Part shown: positions 18,629-25,872 of the stretch, piece by piece
How positions within the stretch are numbered: the stretch's first letter is position 1
Layout of the letters: the number at the start of each line of letters is the position of its first letter
Assembly (NCBI GenBank): GCA_002399405.1
Contig: DHDP01000013.1
Location: 109,329-173,328 of the forward strand
DNA: 64,000 bases
DNA from: Treponema sp. UBA4873
Lineage (GTDB): Bacteria; Spirochaetota; Spirochaetia; Treponematales; Treponemataceae
Direction of reading: 5' to 3'
Notes under the pieces: generated by a model
Database searches by the model: none
What the model was told of the DNA's origin: nothing
What the model saw: only the letters and a program-made list of their open reading frames with translations
Program-made: the position numbers and the translations under genes

Positions 18629-19335
18629 TGACCGGCCTCTGCTTTCGAAACTTCCGTCAGGTGATTCTGAATTATCCCGTTTTCCTTATCACGTTTCTCT
18701 GCTTCTTCAAGATATTTCTTCGCTTCCTTCATAAGACCGAGTTTAAAGTATACCCAGCCGAGTGAGTCGAGACACGCAGCGGAATCAGGTTCAGCCTCCA
18801 CCGCTTTTTTACAGTATGAAAGAGCCTTCGTCAAATCCCTGTTCTCGCATGCCAGCACGTATCCCATTCCGTTGAGCGACGTACTGTTTCCGGGATCGGA
18901 TTCGAGCGATTTTTCGTAATACTGAAGGCATTTCTCCGTATCGTTCTGCTCCCACGCGACGTACGCGCCTGCGGCGTATACGGACGCAGTCTGATATCCC
19001 GTTTCAAGCAGTTTCCCGAGTTCGAAATCGGCAAGCCGTTTCCGCCCCGAAAGCGCGTAAATCACTGCAAGAAGAAAACGGCACTGGAGCACGCGGTCGA
19101 GCTGCGTACCCGACGTGACAACCTGCTCAAGATACAGCAGCGCGTCGTCATACCGCGCGAGCTTCGCGTAGCACAGTCCGATGTAGTACGCAAGGTCAAT
19201 GCTGTCGGCGCCTGTATCGGGCGGAAGTCCGAGAAAAAATGTAAGTGCGTCGGTATATTTTTTCTGCTTGTACAGCAGCGTCCCCTGTGTCAGCGCATTC
19301 GTCGTACTGTTCGATTTTTTTAATCCGTCTGCCAT
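18625..19335 (-). CDS. Tetratricopeptide repeat protein
   Basis: This 236-residue protein is made almost wholly of TPR units, for example YFLGLPPDTG...LAYYIGLCYAKLARYDDALL-type pairs and SLDSLGWVYFKLGLMKEAKKYLEEAE at the end. There is no signal peptide, so it should be cytoplasmic. TPR arrays bind other proteins; the partner is unknown. The next gene, overlapping by 4 bp, also carries TPRs together with a propeller and VWA domain. It follows surE with a 54-bp gap that holds nothing I recognise. Confidence 0.82.
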   Translation of the reverse strand: MADGLKKSNSTTNALTQGTLLYKQKKYTDALTFFLGLPPDTGADSIDLAYYIGLCYAKLARYDDALLYLEQVVTSGTQLDRVLQCRFLLAVIYALSGRKRLADFELGKLLETGYQTASVYAAGAYVAWEQNDTEKCLQYYEKSLESDPGNSTSLNGMGYVLACENRDLTKALSYCKKAVEAEPDSAACLDSLGWVYFKLGLMKEAKKYLEEAEKRDKENGIIQNHLTEVSKAEAGQ

Positions 19336-19389
19336 TGTTCCCGCCCGTCTTCCGTCAAGAATTTTCTCTGTTGCTTTATATTGAATATT

Positions 19390-20157
19390 CTACAGCGAAA
19401 ACATGATATCGTCCACATCGTTACAGGAACGGGGTTCTGCGCAGACACAGGCAACAGAGATGAATCCTTTTTTGTAAATACGGTAATCGCTCGAATCGCC
19501 GCCGTGCGATACGATGCTTCCTCCGCTGAAAAAGCTGTACGTATCTCCGTCGGGTCCTTCAACAAGCTTCACCGTATCGCGGTATTCGCGGAACGAAATC
19601 TCTTCCGCCGTTTCCACACCGTCGTACGATTCCCTTGAGTCGGCGTTCACATTAACAAACGCGCATACGCCGTCGGGTATCCCGTCTGATTTCGTCGTAC
19701 GGGTAAGATCTATAAGTTTCTGAAGGTTTTTCGCGGCAAAACGCGCCAGTCCTCCGTAACGCCATACGCCGTCGTGAGTCTGAATGCTCAGCGCAATCCC
19801 CGGGACCCCGTACAGGACGGCTTGACGGGCGGCGGCAGCCGTTCCCGAATACAGCAGGTCCGTTCCCAGATTCGAGCCGCGGTTTATGCCCGACAGAACT
19901 GCATCGGGAGGTCCGCCTGTGATGCCGCTTCTCAGTCCCGTCACGACGCAATCGACAGGTACGCCGGAACATGAATACGTGCGCTCACCGAGTTTCCTGA
20001 TGCGGAGCGGCTCGTGCATCGTTATGCAGTGCGACACGGCTGATCTGTTGCGGTCGGGTGCAATTACCCACACTTCGTTTTCCGCGGAAAGCACGTCCGC
20101 AAGAACGCGTATCCCTTCCGCGCCGACTCCGTCGTCGTTTGTAATAAGCAGTTTCAT
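19390..20157 (-). CDS. surE: 5'/3'-nucleotidase SurE
   Basis: It hydrolyses nucleoside monophosphates and is linked to survival in stationary phase. The N-terminal metal-binding motif ITNDDG (residues 5-10) is diagnostic, followed by APDRNRSAVSH and SGINRGSNLGTDLLYSGTAAAAR, which form the rest of the active site. Length (255) fits the family. It starts 1 bp after the galK-like gene ends, with the likely order galK-like, surE, TPR, NHL in one operon. Confidence 0.95.
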   Translation of the reverse strand: MKLLITNDDGVGAEGIRVLADVLSAENEVWVIAPDRNRSAVSHCITMHEPLRIRKLGERTYSCSGVPVDCVVTGLRSGITGGPPDAVLSGINRGSNLGTDLLYSGTAAAARQAVLYGVPGIALSIQTHDGVWRYGGLARFAAKNLQKLIDLTRTTKSDGIPDGVCAFVNVNADSRESYDGVETAEEISFREYRDTVKLVEGPDGDTYSFFSGGSIVSHGGDSSDYRIYKKGFISVACVCAEPRSCNDVDDIMFSL

Positions 20158-20158
20158 A

Positions 20159-21337
20159 TTATTTGATTATGCGTGCGCCGCCGGCCGGCGTCACTTCGTA
20201 GCATGACGGATGAAAACCGAAAATCCGCTCGTATTCGGAAAGTTTATCCCTGAAATTCTTCTCGTCGGAACTGCGGATGAACGCGTAGAGACAGCGGCCG
20301 AAACCTTTGCCTGTAATCCGTCCGCACGTGACAGGATTGCGCAGCTGCTCAAGATTCGGTTCAAGCTCTCCCACCCGTTTTAAAATCCAGTCGATTTCCG
20401 GGCAGGAAATTTCATACATCTCGCGCATACTCTCGTGGCTGTGGTTTACCGCACGCGCGAATTTCGCGAAATCGTTTTTTTCCAGCGCATCCCGCGCGTC
20501 GATGAGGTCGTTGTGCTCGCGCATGATGCACATGAGCCTGCGCCTCGTATCCTCGCTCACGACGGAAAGCACTTCGTTCACGTCGGTAATGTTGTTCTCA
20601 TACTGCCATCCGCCGTAAACGCTGTCCCTGCGCTCACGGAGCTCGCCGAGCAGAAGCGCGTTCTCCGACTCCTGAATCGACTCCTCGTTCCAGACGGAAA
20701 TACGGGGCACACGGGCGTCGGTGAGCATTATTTTTTTGTCGGTAAACGGATATTTCACATAATCGTACGAATTGTGCGCGTGGTCGGTGATGATGAGCGT
20801 TCCTTCCTTTGCGTACAGAGCGGCAAAATTATCCGCGTTATAATTTCCGGTCCCGATGAAGAGCTTGTTGCCGCGTTCTATGGCCTGCAGCATCTCCACG
20901 TCGGTGCACGGTACTCTGAAGAGTTCTTTAAGAGCTACGGCTGACGCCGCTTTTATTGCAGTCGTTATGCCGAATCCCGCGGACGGAAGAATGTCGCTGT
21001 ACACAGTCACGTTCATGCCGCCGAGATCGAATCCGCCTGACGTGTATCCGTACACGACTGCTTTCACAGCATTCGCCCACCTGTCCTCTCTGCGGAATTT
21101 GAGCGACGACAGATTCGCGCGCTTGCGTTCGTTCAGCTGCGGAAAATAAAATTTCAATGTAGAATCCGTACGATGCGAGACAGCAACATAAACGGGAAGA
21201 TTGACGGCCATGGAAAGCGTCTTATCCTTAAAGAACCATGAATGTTCGCCGATAAGATGAAAGCGGCCGGGCGCTGCTGCCGTTACTTCCGGTAAAACCT
21301 CGTACTCCGTTTCATGTGCGTCATTCACCTGCTTCAT
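20159..21337 (-). CDS. GHMP kinase, galactokinase-like with altered phosphate loop
   Basis: The N-terminal galactokinase signature is recognisable (APGRFHLIGEHSWFFKDKTL, residues about 24-43) although the usual GEHTDY reads GEHSWF. The ATP loop normally written LPxGxGLSSSAA is ILPSAGFGITTAIKAA here, with threonines in place of the serines. The third motif is RITGKGFGRCLYAFI. Length (392) suits galactokinase. The substrate may be galactose or another sugar or small alcohol. AGGAAGGA stands before the ATG. Family is firm, substrate is not. Confidence 0.78.
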   Translation of the reverse strand: MKQVNDAHETEYEVLPEVTAAAPGRFHLIGEHSWFFKDKTLSMAVNLPVYVAVSHRTDSTLKFYFPQLNERKRANLSSLKFRREDRWANAVKAVVYGYTSGGFDLGGMNVTVYSDILPSAGFGITTAIKAASAVALKELFRVPCTDVEMLQAIERGNKLFIGTGNYNADNFAALYAKEGTLIITDHAHNSYDYVKYPFTDKKIMLTDARVPRISVWNEESIQESENALLLGELRERRDSVYGGWQYENNITDVNEVLSVVSEDTRRRLMCIMREHNDLIDARDALEKNDFAKFARAVNHSHESMREMYEISCPEIDWILKRVGELEPNLEQLRNPVTCGRITGKGFGRCLYAFIRSSDEKNFRDKLSEYERIFGFHPSCYEVTPAGGARIIK

Positions 21338-21423
21338 AAAATGATAAGTCCTTCCTGAAAAAAATTTGATATCAACTTTTCTTTATTGCCGTTTTCCGTT
21401 CATATCAGTAGAATAATAATATA

Positions 21424-23259
21424 ATGAGTAATTTTTTACAAGTTTTTTACGTGCTTTTCTCCGCCGTACTTGTTTCGCTCGCCATTCCGAATGAGATTCT
21501 CCCGCTGGGATCCCCATATATTGCGCTTTTTTCCCTTATTCCGTTCTATATCGCACTCTCCCGGTGCCGTTCCTACCGCGAGGCTTTCTGGCTTTCGGGT
21601 CTGCAGATTATAGTTGTTCATCTTATTTCAAGCTTATGGCTTGCATTTTTTAAGGATTTCGCGATTTTTACGCTCGGCGCATCCGCCGTTGCAACAGGTT
21701 TTTTAGGTGCGGTATTCGGCATTATCCTGTATCTGCCGTTCTCCCGCGAAACGCCGCATACGCGGATGATTGAGGCGGCAGGTTCCGATACAAGGCGCAT
21801 CCCTCTGCGCATTTTCTGGTTTGCAGGCGTCTATACGTTGTATGAATGGTACAAATCGACGGGCTTCCTCGGTTATCCGTGGGGAACGCTTTCAAGTACG
21901 GCATTCCGCTGGCGGCTTTTCATGCAGACGGCAGATCTTGCAGGCACGTACGGCGTCACGTTTCTCTTCGCGCTTTTTTCCTCCGTATGCGCGGAGGGTA
22001 TTCTGCTCGCGTCGAGGCTGTATATGTCTCCGAATCCGCACAGTGCGTTCACCGCATTCCGAAACTGCGCACGGACGTGCATCGTGCTCATTGCATGCGC
22101 ATTTATGTACGGTGCGGTCCAATATGCCGTTCCGCGCAGACCGGTAAAAATACTCAACACTGTCATGGTCCAGCAGAACTACAATCCGTGGAATTCGGCA
22201 AACGACGACGATACGATACTGCTCTCCGAACGTCTCACCGAAGACAAAATAAATGAACTGATTCGGCAGGGCAGCCGTCCGGATCTTGTCGTGTGGAGCG
22301 AGGGCGTTCTTCAGCACGCATTTCCGTATTCCGCCGAGTACTATACAAAGTTTCCTTTCGACGAACCGCTTTCGTCGTTCATCGGACGAATGAACACGCC
22401 GTTCATCATCGGCGGTTCGTATCTCGCCGACGCGGCACACCGCAGCTTCAACAACGCTGCGCTCCTTTTCGACAAAACAGGCACGTTCCGCGGCTCATAC
22501 GGTAAAATCCACCTTGTACCGTTCGCAGAGGTCATTCCGGGCATAGAATACAAGTGGGTGCAGACTGTCATGCAGAAAGTCGTCGGCATTTCAGCCGGAT
22601 GGAAAACCGGAGACCAGTACGTCTACTTCGACATACCGGGCAGCTGGGCGTCAGACAGCCGGAAACCTGACGTAAAAGTCATACCGCTCGACGGGACGGC
22701 TTCGGGACCGAGCTCCGGCGAAAACACAGCCCCGACTGTCCGCGTAAGTACGCCCATCTGTTTCGACGACTCGTTCCCCGAAGTCTGCCGGCCGCTTTTT
22801 CTGAACGGCAGCGAATTATTCATGAACATAACCGATGACTCATGGTCACTCATGAATTCCGCCGAATATCAGCACTTTATCATTGCGTCGTACCGCGCCA
22901 TAGAATACCGCACGACGCTTGCGCGTTCGACGAACGCAGGAGTTTCAGTCGTCCTCGATCCGGCGGCACGGATACTTTCGGAAATGCCTCTTTTTGTTGC
23001 GGATTCGACGGCTGTGTCAATCCCTGTCTACAAACGGCAGATAACCGTGTACGCACTGTTCGGCAACTGGCTTCCGTGGCTGATTGCGCTGCTTGCAGCC
23101 TGTTATTTCGTGTATGCCGTCGCAACGGGAAACCGCCCGGAAGACGTTCCGGGCGAGCGTTTCCTTCAGCAGAAGACGAAAAAGCGACGGGCAAAGCAGC
23201 CTAAAAAAGCAGGGAAAGGAAAAAAGACTGATTCATATACATTGCTGACGACGTATTAA
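21424..23259 (+). CDS. lnt: Apolipoprotein N-acyltransferase Lnt
   Basis: This inner-membrane enzyme adds the third acyl chain to lipoproteins. The first 215 residues hold about six membrane segments. A carbon-nitrogen-hydrolase domain follows with the catalytic triad: Glu in VVWSEGV (near 293), Lys in YGKIHLVPF (near 361) and Cys in TPICFDDSFPE (near 446). The usual CYE after the cysteine is CFD here. A last membrane segment lies near 550-570 and the C-terminus is very basic (KKRRAKQPKKAGKGKK). No ribosome-binding site is evident before the ATG. At 611 residues it is longer than the E. coli enzyme. Confidence 0.93.
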   Translation: MSNFLQVFYVLFSAVLVSLAIPNEILPLGSPYIALFSLIPFYIALSRCRSYREAFWLSGLQIIVVHLISSLWLAFFKDFAIFTLGASAVATGFLGAVFGIILYLPFSRETPHTRMIEAAGSDTRRIPLRIFWFAGVYTLYEWYKSTGFLGYPWGTLSSTAFRWRLFMQTADLAGTYGVTFLFALFSSVCAEGILLASRLYMSPNPHSAFTAFRNCARTCIVLIACAFMYGAVQYAVPRRPVKILNTVMVQQNYNPWNSANDDDTILLSERLTEDKINELIRQGSRPDLVVWSEGVLQHAFPYSAEYYTKFPFDEPLSSFIGRMNTPFIIGGSYLADAAHRSFNNAALLFDKTGTFRGSYGKIHLVPFAEVIPGIEYKWVQTVMQKVVGISAGWKTGDQYVYFDIPGSWASDSRKPDVKVIPLDGTASGPSSGENTAPTVRVSTPICFDDSFPEVCRPLFLNGSELFMNITDDSWSLMNSAEYQHFIIASYRAIEYRTTLARSTNAGVSVVLDPAARILSEMPLFVADSTAVSIPVYKRQITVYALFGNWLPWLIALLAACYFVYAVATGNRPEDVPGERFLQQKTKKRRAKQPKKAGKGKKTDSYTLLTTY

Positions 23260-23306
23260 TTGTCAACCATTTGTACATTACTTCTGATTATTGTAAACTT
23301 AATATC

Positions 23307-23879
23307 ATGAAAAACACGAGTTTACGTTCAATTTTTGTTGTCCTGTTTGCAGCTCTTATCTGCGCAGGCTGTTTTATTGGAGTTCCCGTCGGTCCCGGCG
23401 GCGTTCCGATCGTTCTGCAGAATATGTTCGTCGTACTTTCCTCCCTCATACTCGGCGGATTCGGCGGATTCTGGGCCGCTGTCATTTTCGTGGCGGCAGG
23501 AGCGCTCGGGCTTCCTGTCTATTCGGGCGGCACGGGCGGAATTACGCACCTGTTCGGTCCTACCGGAGGATTTCTCGTCGGGTATATATTCACAGCGCTC
23601 GCCGCAGGTCTTATCGCGCGCATTCCTTCTTCTGAAGAAAAACCGTTCTCCCGCATGACCATCGTCAGACTGATTCTTGCGGCCGTTGCAGGCTACGTAA
23701 TTCTGTACATTCCGGGCGTGCTGTGGTTCATGCATCTGACCGGCAAAGAATTCGCACCGACAATGGCCGCATGCGTCATTCCGTTTATTCCGGGCGATAT
23801 AATCAAACTCGTGGTGACTGTTCCGGTCGCGGCGAAGCTCCGTCCTGTTGCCGCACGCTATCTGACTGCCGGAAAATGA
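23307..23879 (+). CDS. bioY: Biotin ECF transporter substrate-binding subunit BioY
   Basis: This is the membrane S-component that captures biotin. About six hydrophobic segments are present, with the BioY pattern GVPIVLQNMFVVLSSLILGG and GLPVYSGGTGGITHLFGPTGGF. I start it at ATG 23307; a TTG at 23271 would add 12 charged or polar residues with no better ribosome-binding site. It overlaps bioM by 4 bp (ATGA). With bioM and bioN it makes a dedicated biotin ECF transporter, implying that the organism imports biotin. Confidence 0.92.
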   Translation: MKNTSLRSIFVVLFAALICAGCFIGVPVGPGGVPIVLQNMFVVLSSLILGGFGGFWAAVIFVAAGALGLPVYSGGTGGITHLFGPTGGFLVGYIFTALAAGLIARIPSSEEKPFSRMTIVRLILAAVAGYVILYIPGVLWFMHLTGKEFAPTMAACVIPFIPGDIIKLVVTVPVAAKLRPVAARYLTAGK

Positions 23880-24628
23880 CATCTTCAGGCGCACTAGTCA
23901 CAATCGACAGCGTAACAAAGACGTTTCCGCCGCAGGACGGAACCGGGCGCTTCAAAGCACTCGACGGCGTGTCGTTTACGCTTGAAGCCGGGTCCTGCAC
24001 GCTCATCGGAGGCGCAAACGGTTCGGGAAAAAGCGTACTCATGGGCATCATTGCCGGTCTCGACGACGCCGACTCGGGCGCGGTAAGCGTTACATTCGGC
24101 GGTAAAAAAGCGCGCACAGGACTTGTCTTTCAGGAAGCGGAAACGCAGATTCTCGGAGAAACGCCGCTCGAGGACGTCATGTTCGGTCTCAAAAACTGCG
24201 GATACAACCGCGCAGACGCCGAAAAAAAAGCGCGCGAAGTTCTCGCACAGTCGGGACTTGCCGGAAAGGAACTCGCTTCCGCACGCTTCCTTTCGGGCGG
24301 TGAAAAAAGACGGCTCGCTGTCGCCGGTATTCTTGCGCTCGACATGCCCCTTGTCATCTTCGACGAGCCGTATGCGAACCTCGATTACGCCGGCGTCATG
24401 CAGGTGAATGCGCTCATCCGCATGCTCAAGGAAACGGGCCGCACAGTAATCATCCTCACGCACGAACTCGAAAAATCGCTCGCACTCTGCGGGCGTTTCA
24501 TCGTTCTGTACCGCGGAAGGAAAGTGTTCGACGGCACACCTGAAGAAGGCCTCCTTCAGCCGCTCGAAAGCTGGGATATACGGAATCCGCTCACCGCGTA
24601 CACAAAAGCGGAGGATCTCGTATGGTAA
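23876..24628 (+). CDS. bioM: ECF transporter ATPase BioM
   Basis: This ABC ATPase powers biotin import. Walker A is GGANGSGKS at residues 45-53, the Q-loop region VFQEAETQILGETPLEDVMFG is typical of ECF ATPases, the signature is LSGGEKRR, and Walker B is LVIFDEP, with a switch histidine in ILTHELE. The frame stays open well upstream, but the ATG overlapping the bioY stop gives a normal length of 250 residues. It overlaps bioN by 7 bp. Only one ATPase gene is present, so a homodimer, as in BioMNY systems, is likely. Confidence 0.93.
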   Translation: MTSSGALVTIDSVTKTFPPQDGTGRFKALDGVSFTLEAGSCTLIGGANGSGKSVLMGIIAGLDDADSGAVSVTFGGKKARTGLVFQEAETQILGETPLEDVMFGLKNCGYNRADAEKKAREVLAQSGLAGKELASARFLSGGEKRRLAVAGILALDMPLVIFDEPYANLDYAGVMQVNALIRMLKETGRTVIILTHELEKSLALCGRFIVLYRGRKVFDGTPEEGLLQPLESWDIRNPLTAYTKAEDLVW

Positions 24629-25290
24629 AAGCCGTCCCGCTTTTCAGCTACAAACACGGTTCGTCGCCGCTGCACCGCCTCGACGCCCGCATAAAACTGC
24701 TGCTCATTTTCGCCGCCGGTTACGCAGTGCTTTCCCTGCCGTCTGTCCCGTGCGTCGTATGCATCGCCGCCGTATCCGCCATATCAACAGTCTCAGGCTT
24801 TACGTTCGGAGAACAGCTTACCCAGCTCAAACCTGCAGCATATTATGCCGGGCTTTTGTATACAGTCTCTCTCATAAGCTCGTTCGCCGAACATATCCCA
24901 TTCCCCTCACTGCTCGTTCCTCAGTCCGCCGATATTCTTCTCTCCCTTCGTCTTGCGCTGGCAGTTCAGTTCACGGGTCTTTTGTACCGCACGACAAGCC
25001 CGCTTGCGCTGCGTACTGCTCTTGAGCAGATTGAAGATGCATTCCGTAATTTTTTCCATCTCAAATCACCCGGGCACAACACGATTCCGGGTTTTTCAGA
25101 AACATTCTCGCTGCTTCTTGTCTTTATTCCGCAGGTCTTCGACGTCTGGCAGGAAGTGTTCCGTGCATGGAAAGCACGGAACGGCAGAGGCGGAATCAGA
25201 ATGCTGTCCGCGCTGTTTCCAGTCTTTATTTCAGTGTGTATGAAACATTCCTATTTAATGTCGCTTGCACTCCGCAACAGACGGCAGTAG
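24622..25290 (+). CDS. bioN: ECF transporter transmembrane coupling protein BioN
   Basis: It links BioM to BioY in the membrane. The opening SYKHGSSPLHRLDARIKLLL is typical of EcfT/BioN proteins, four to five hydrophobic segments follow, and a coupling-helix-like WKARNGRGG sits near residue 190. Length 222. It is the last gene of bioYMN. The 117 bp that follow hold a tandem NrdR-box candidate rather than an obvious terminator. Confidence 0.9.
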   Translation: MVKAVPLFSYKHGSSPLHRLDARIKLLLIFAAGYAVLSLPSVPCVVCIAAVSAISTVSGFTFGEQLTQLKPAAYYAGLLYTVSLISSFAEHIPFPSLLVPQSADILLSLRLALAVQFTGLLYRTTSPLALRTALEQIEDAFRNFFHLKSPGHNTIPGFSETFSLLLVFIPQVFDVWQEVFRAWKARNGRGGIRMLSALFPVFISVCMKHSYLMSLALRNRRQ

Positions 25291-25341
25291 AATTTATAAA
25301 TTCGGGCAAAATATCCATTTTTCTTCTTGTAATATCAGATT

Positions 25342-25389
25342 TAGTGGGATATAGTATTATTATTGCGTTCTAAACGCTATATACAAACA
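25342..25389 (+). promoter_or_regulatory. Candidate tandem NrdR boxes upstream of nrdR-nrdD
   Basis: Two 16-bp sites resemble the NrdR consensus ACACTATATATAGTGT. The first is 25342-25357 (8/16 in reverse orientation, core ACTATAT) and the second is 25374-25389 (10/16, core CTATATA). They start 32 bp apart, the roughly three-turn spacing known for NrdR operators. Each is degenerate; the spacing and position before nrdR are the stronger argument. Confidence 0.5.
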
Positions 25390-25407
25390 TAGGAAAGGTT
25401 AAGAAAA

Positions 25408-25872
25408 ATGCGCTGTCCCTACTGCGGAAGCCTTGATGACAAAGTAATCGAGTCCAGGACCATGGCAAACGGTGAAAGCATACGCCGCCGGCGCGAATGC
25501 AACAGCTGCGGATATCGTTTCACGAGCTATGAGCGCATCGAAGAAAAACCTTTTATGGTTGTCAAACGTGACGGCAGACGCGAACCGTTCGACCGTGCAA
25601 AGCTGGAACGGGGAATCGAGCGCGCGCTCGAAAAACGACCTGTATCGACGTCTATGGTCGACCAGCTTGCGACTGAAATCGAGGACGAAGCTGTCATGCG
25701 CGGCAAAGTAAGCCGCGAGATTTCAACTGCGGATTTAGGGGAACTAGTTCTGCAGCGTCTGTATGGAATCGACAAAGTGGCGTATATCCGCTTTGCTTCC
25801 GTTTATAAGCATTTCGAAAACCTCGATGAATTTCTTACCGAGGTAAACAACGTGGAGGGGAAGAAAAAGTGA
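25408..25872 (+). CDS. nrdR: Ribonucleotide reductase transcriptional repressor NrdR
   Basis: It represses ribonucleotide reductase genes by sensing ATP/dATP. The zinc ribbon has C3, C6, C31 and C34, followed by a DNA-binding basic stretch (RRRRECNSCGYRFTSYER) and an ATP cone (about 48-138, VVKRDGRREPFDRAKLERGI). Length 154 is normal. AGGAAAGG lies 9 bases before the ATG. It overlaps nrdD (GTGA), so the repressor and its target form one transcript, and candidate operators lie upstream and again inside the locus. Confidence 0.96.
   Translation: MRCPYCGSLDDKVIESRTMANGESIRRRRECNSCGYRFTSYERIEEKPFMVVKRDGRREPFDRAKLERGIERALEKRPVSTSMVDQLATEIEDEAVMRGKVSREISTADLGELVLQRLYGIDKVAYIRFASVYKHFENLDEFLTEVNNVEGKKK

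Noticed and set aside
23271..23306. TTG at 23271 as the bioY start
   Set aside because: It has no ribosome-binding site, and the added residues are not part of BioY proteins.
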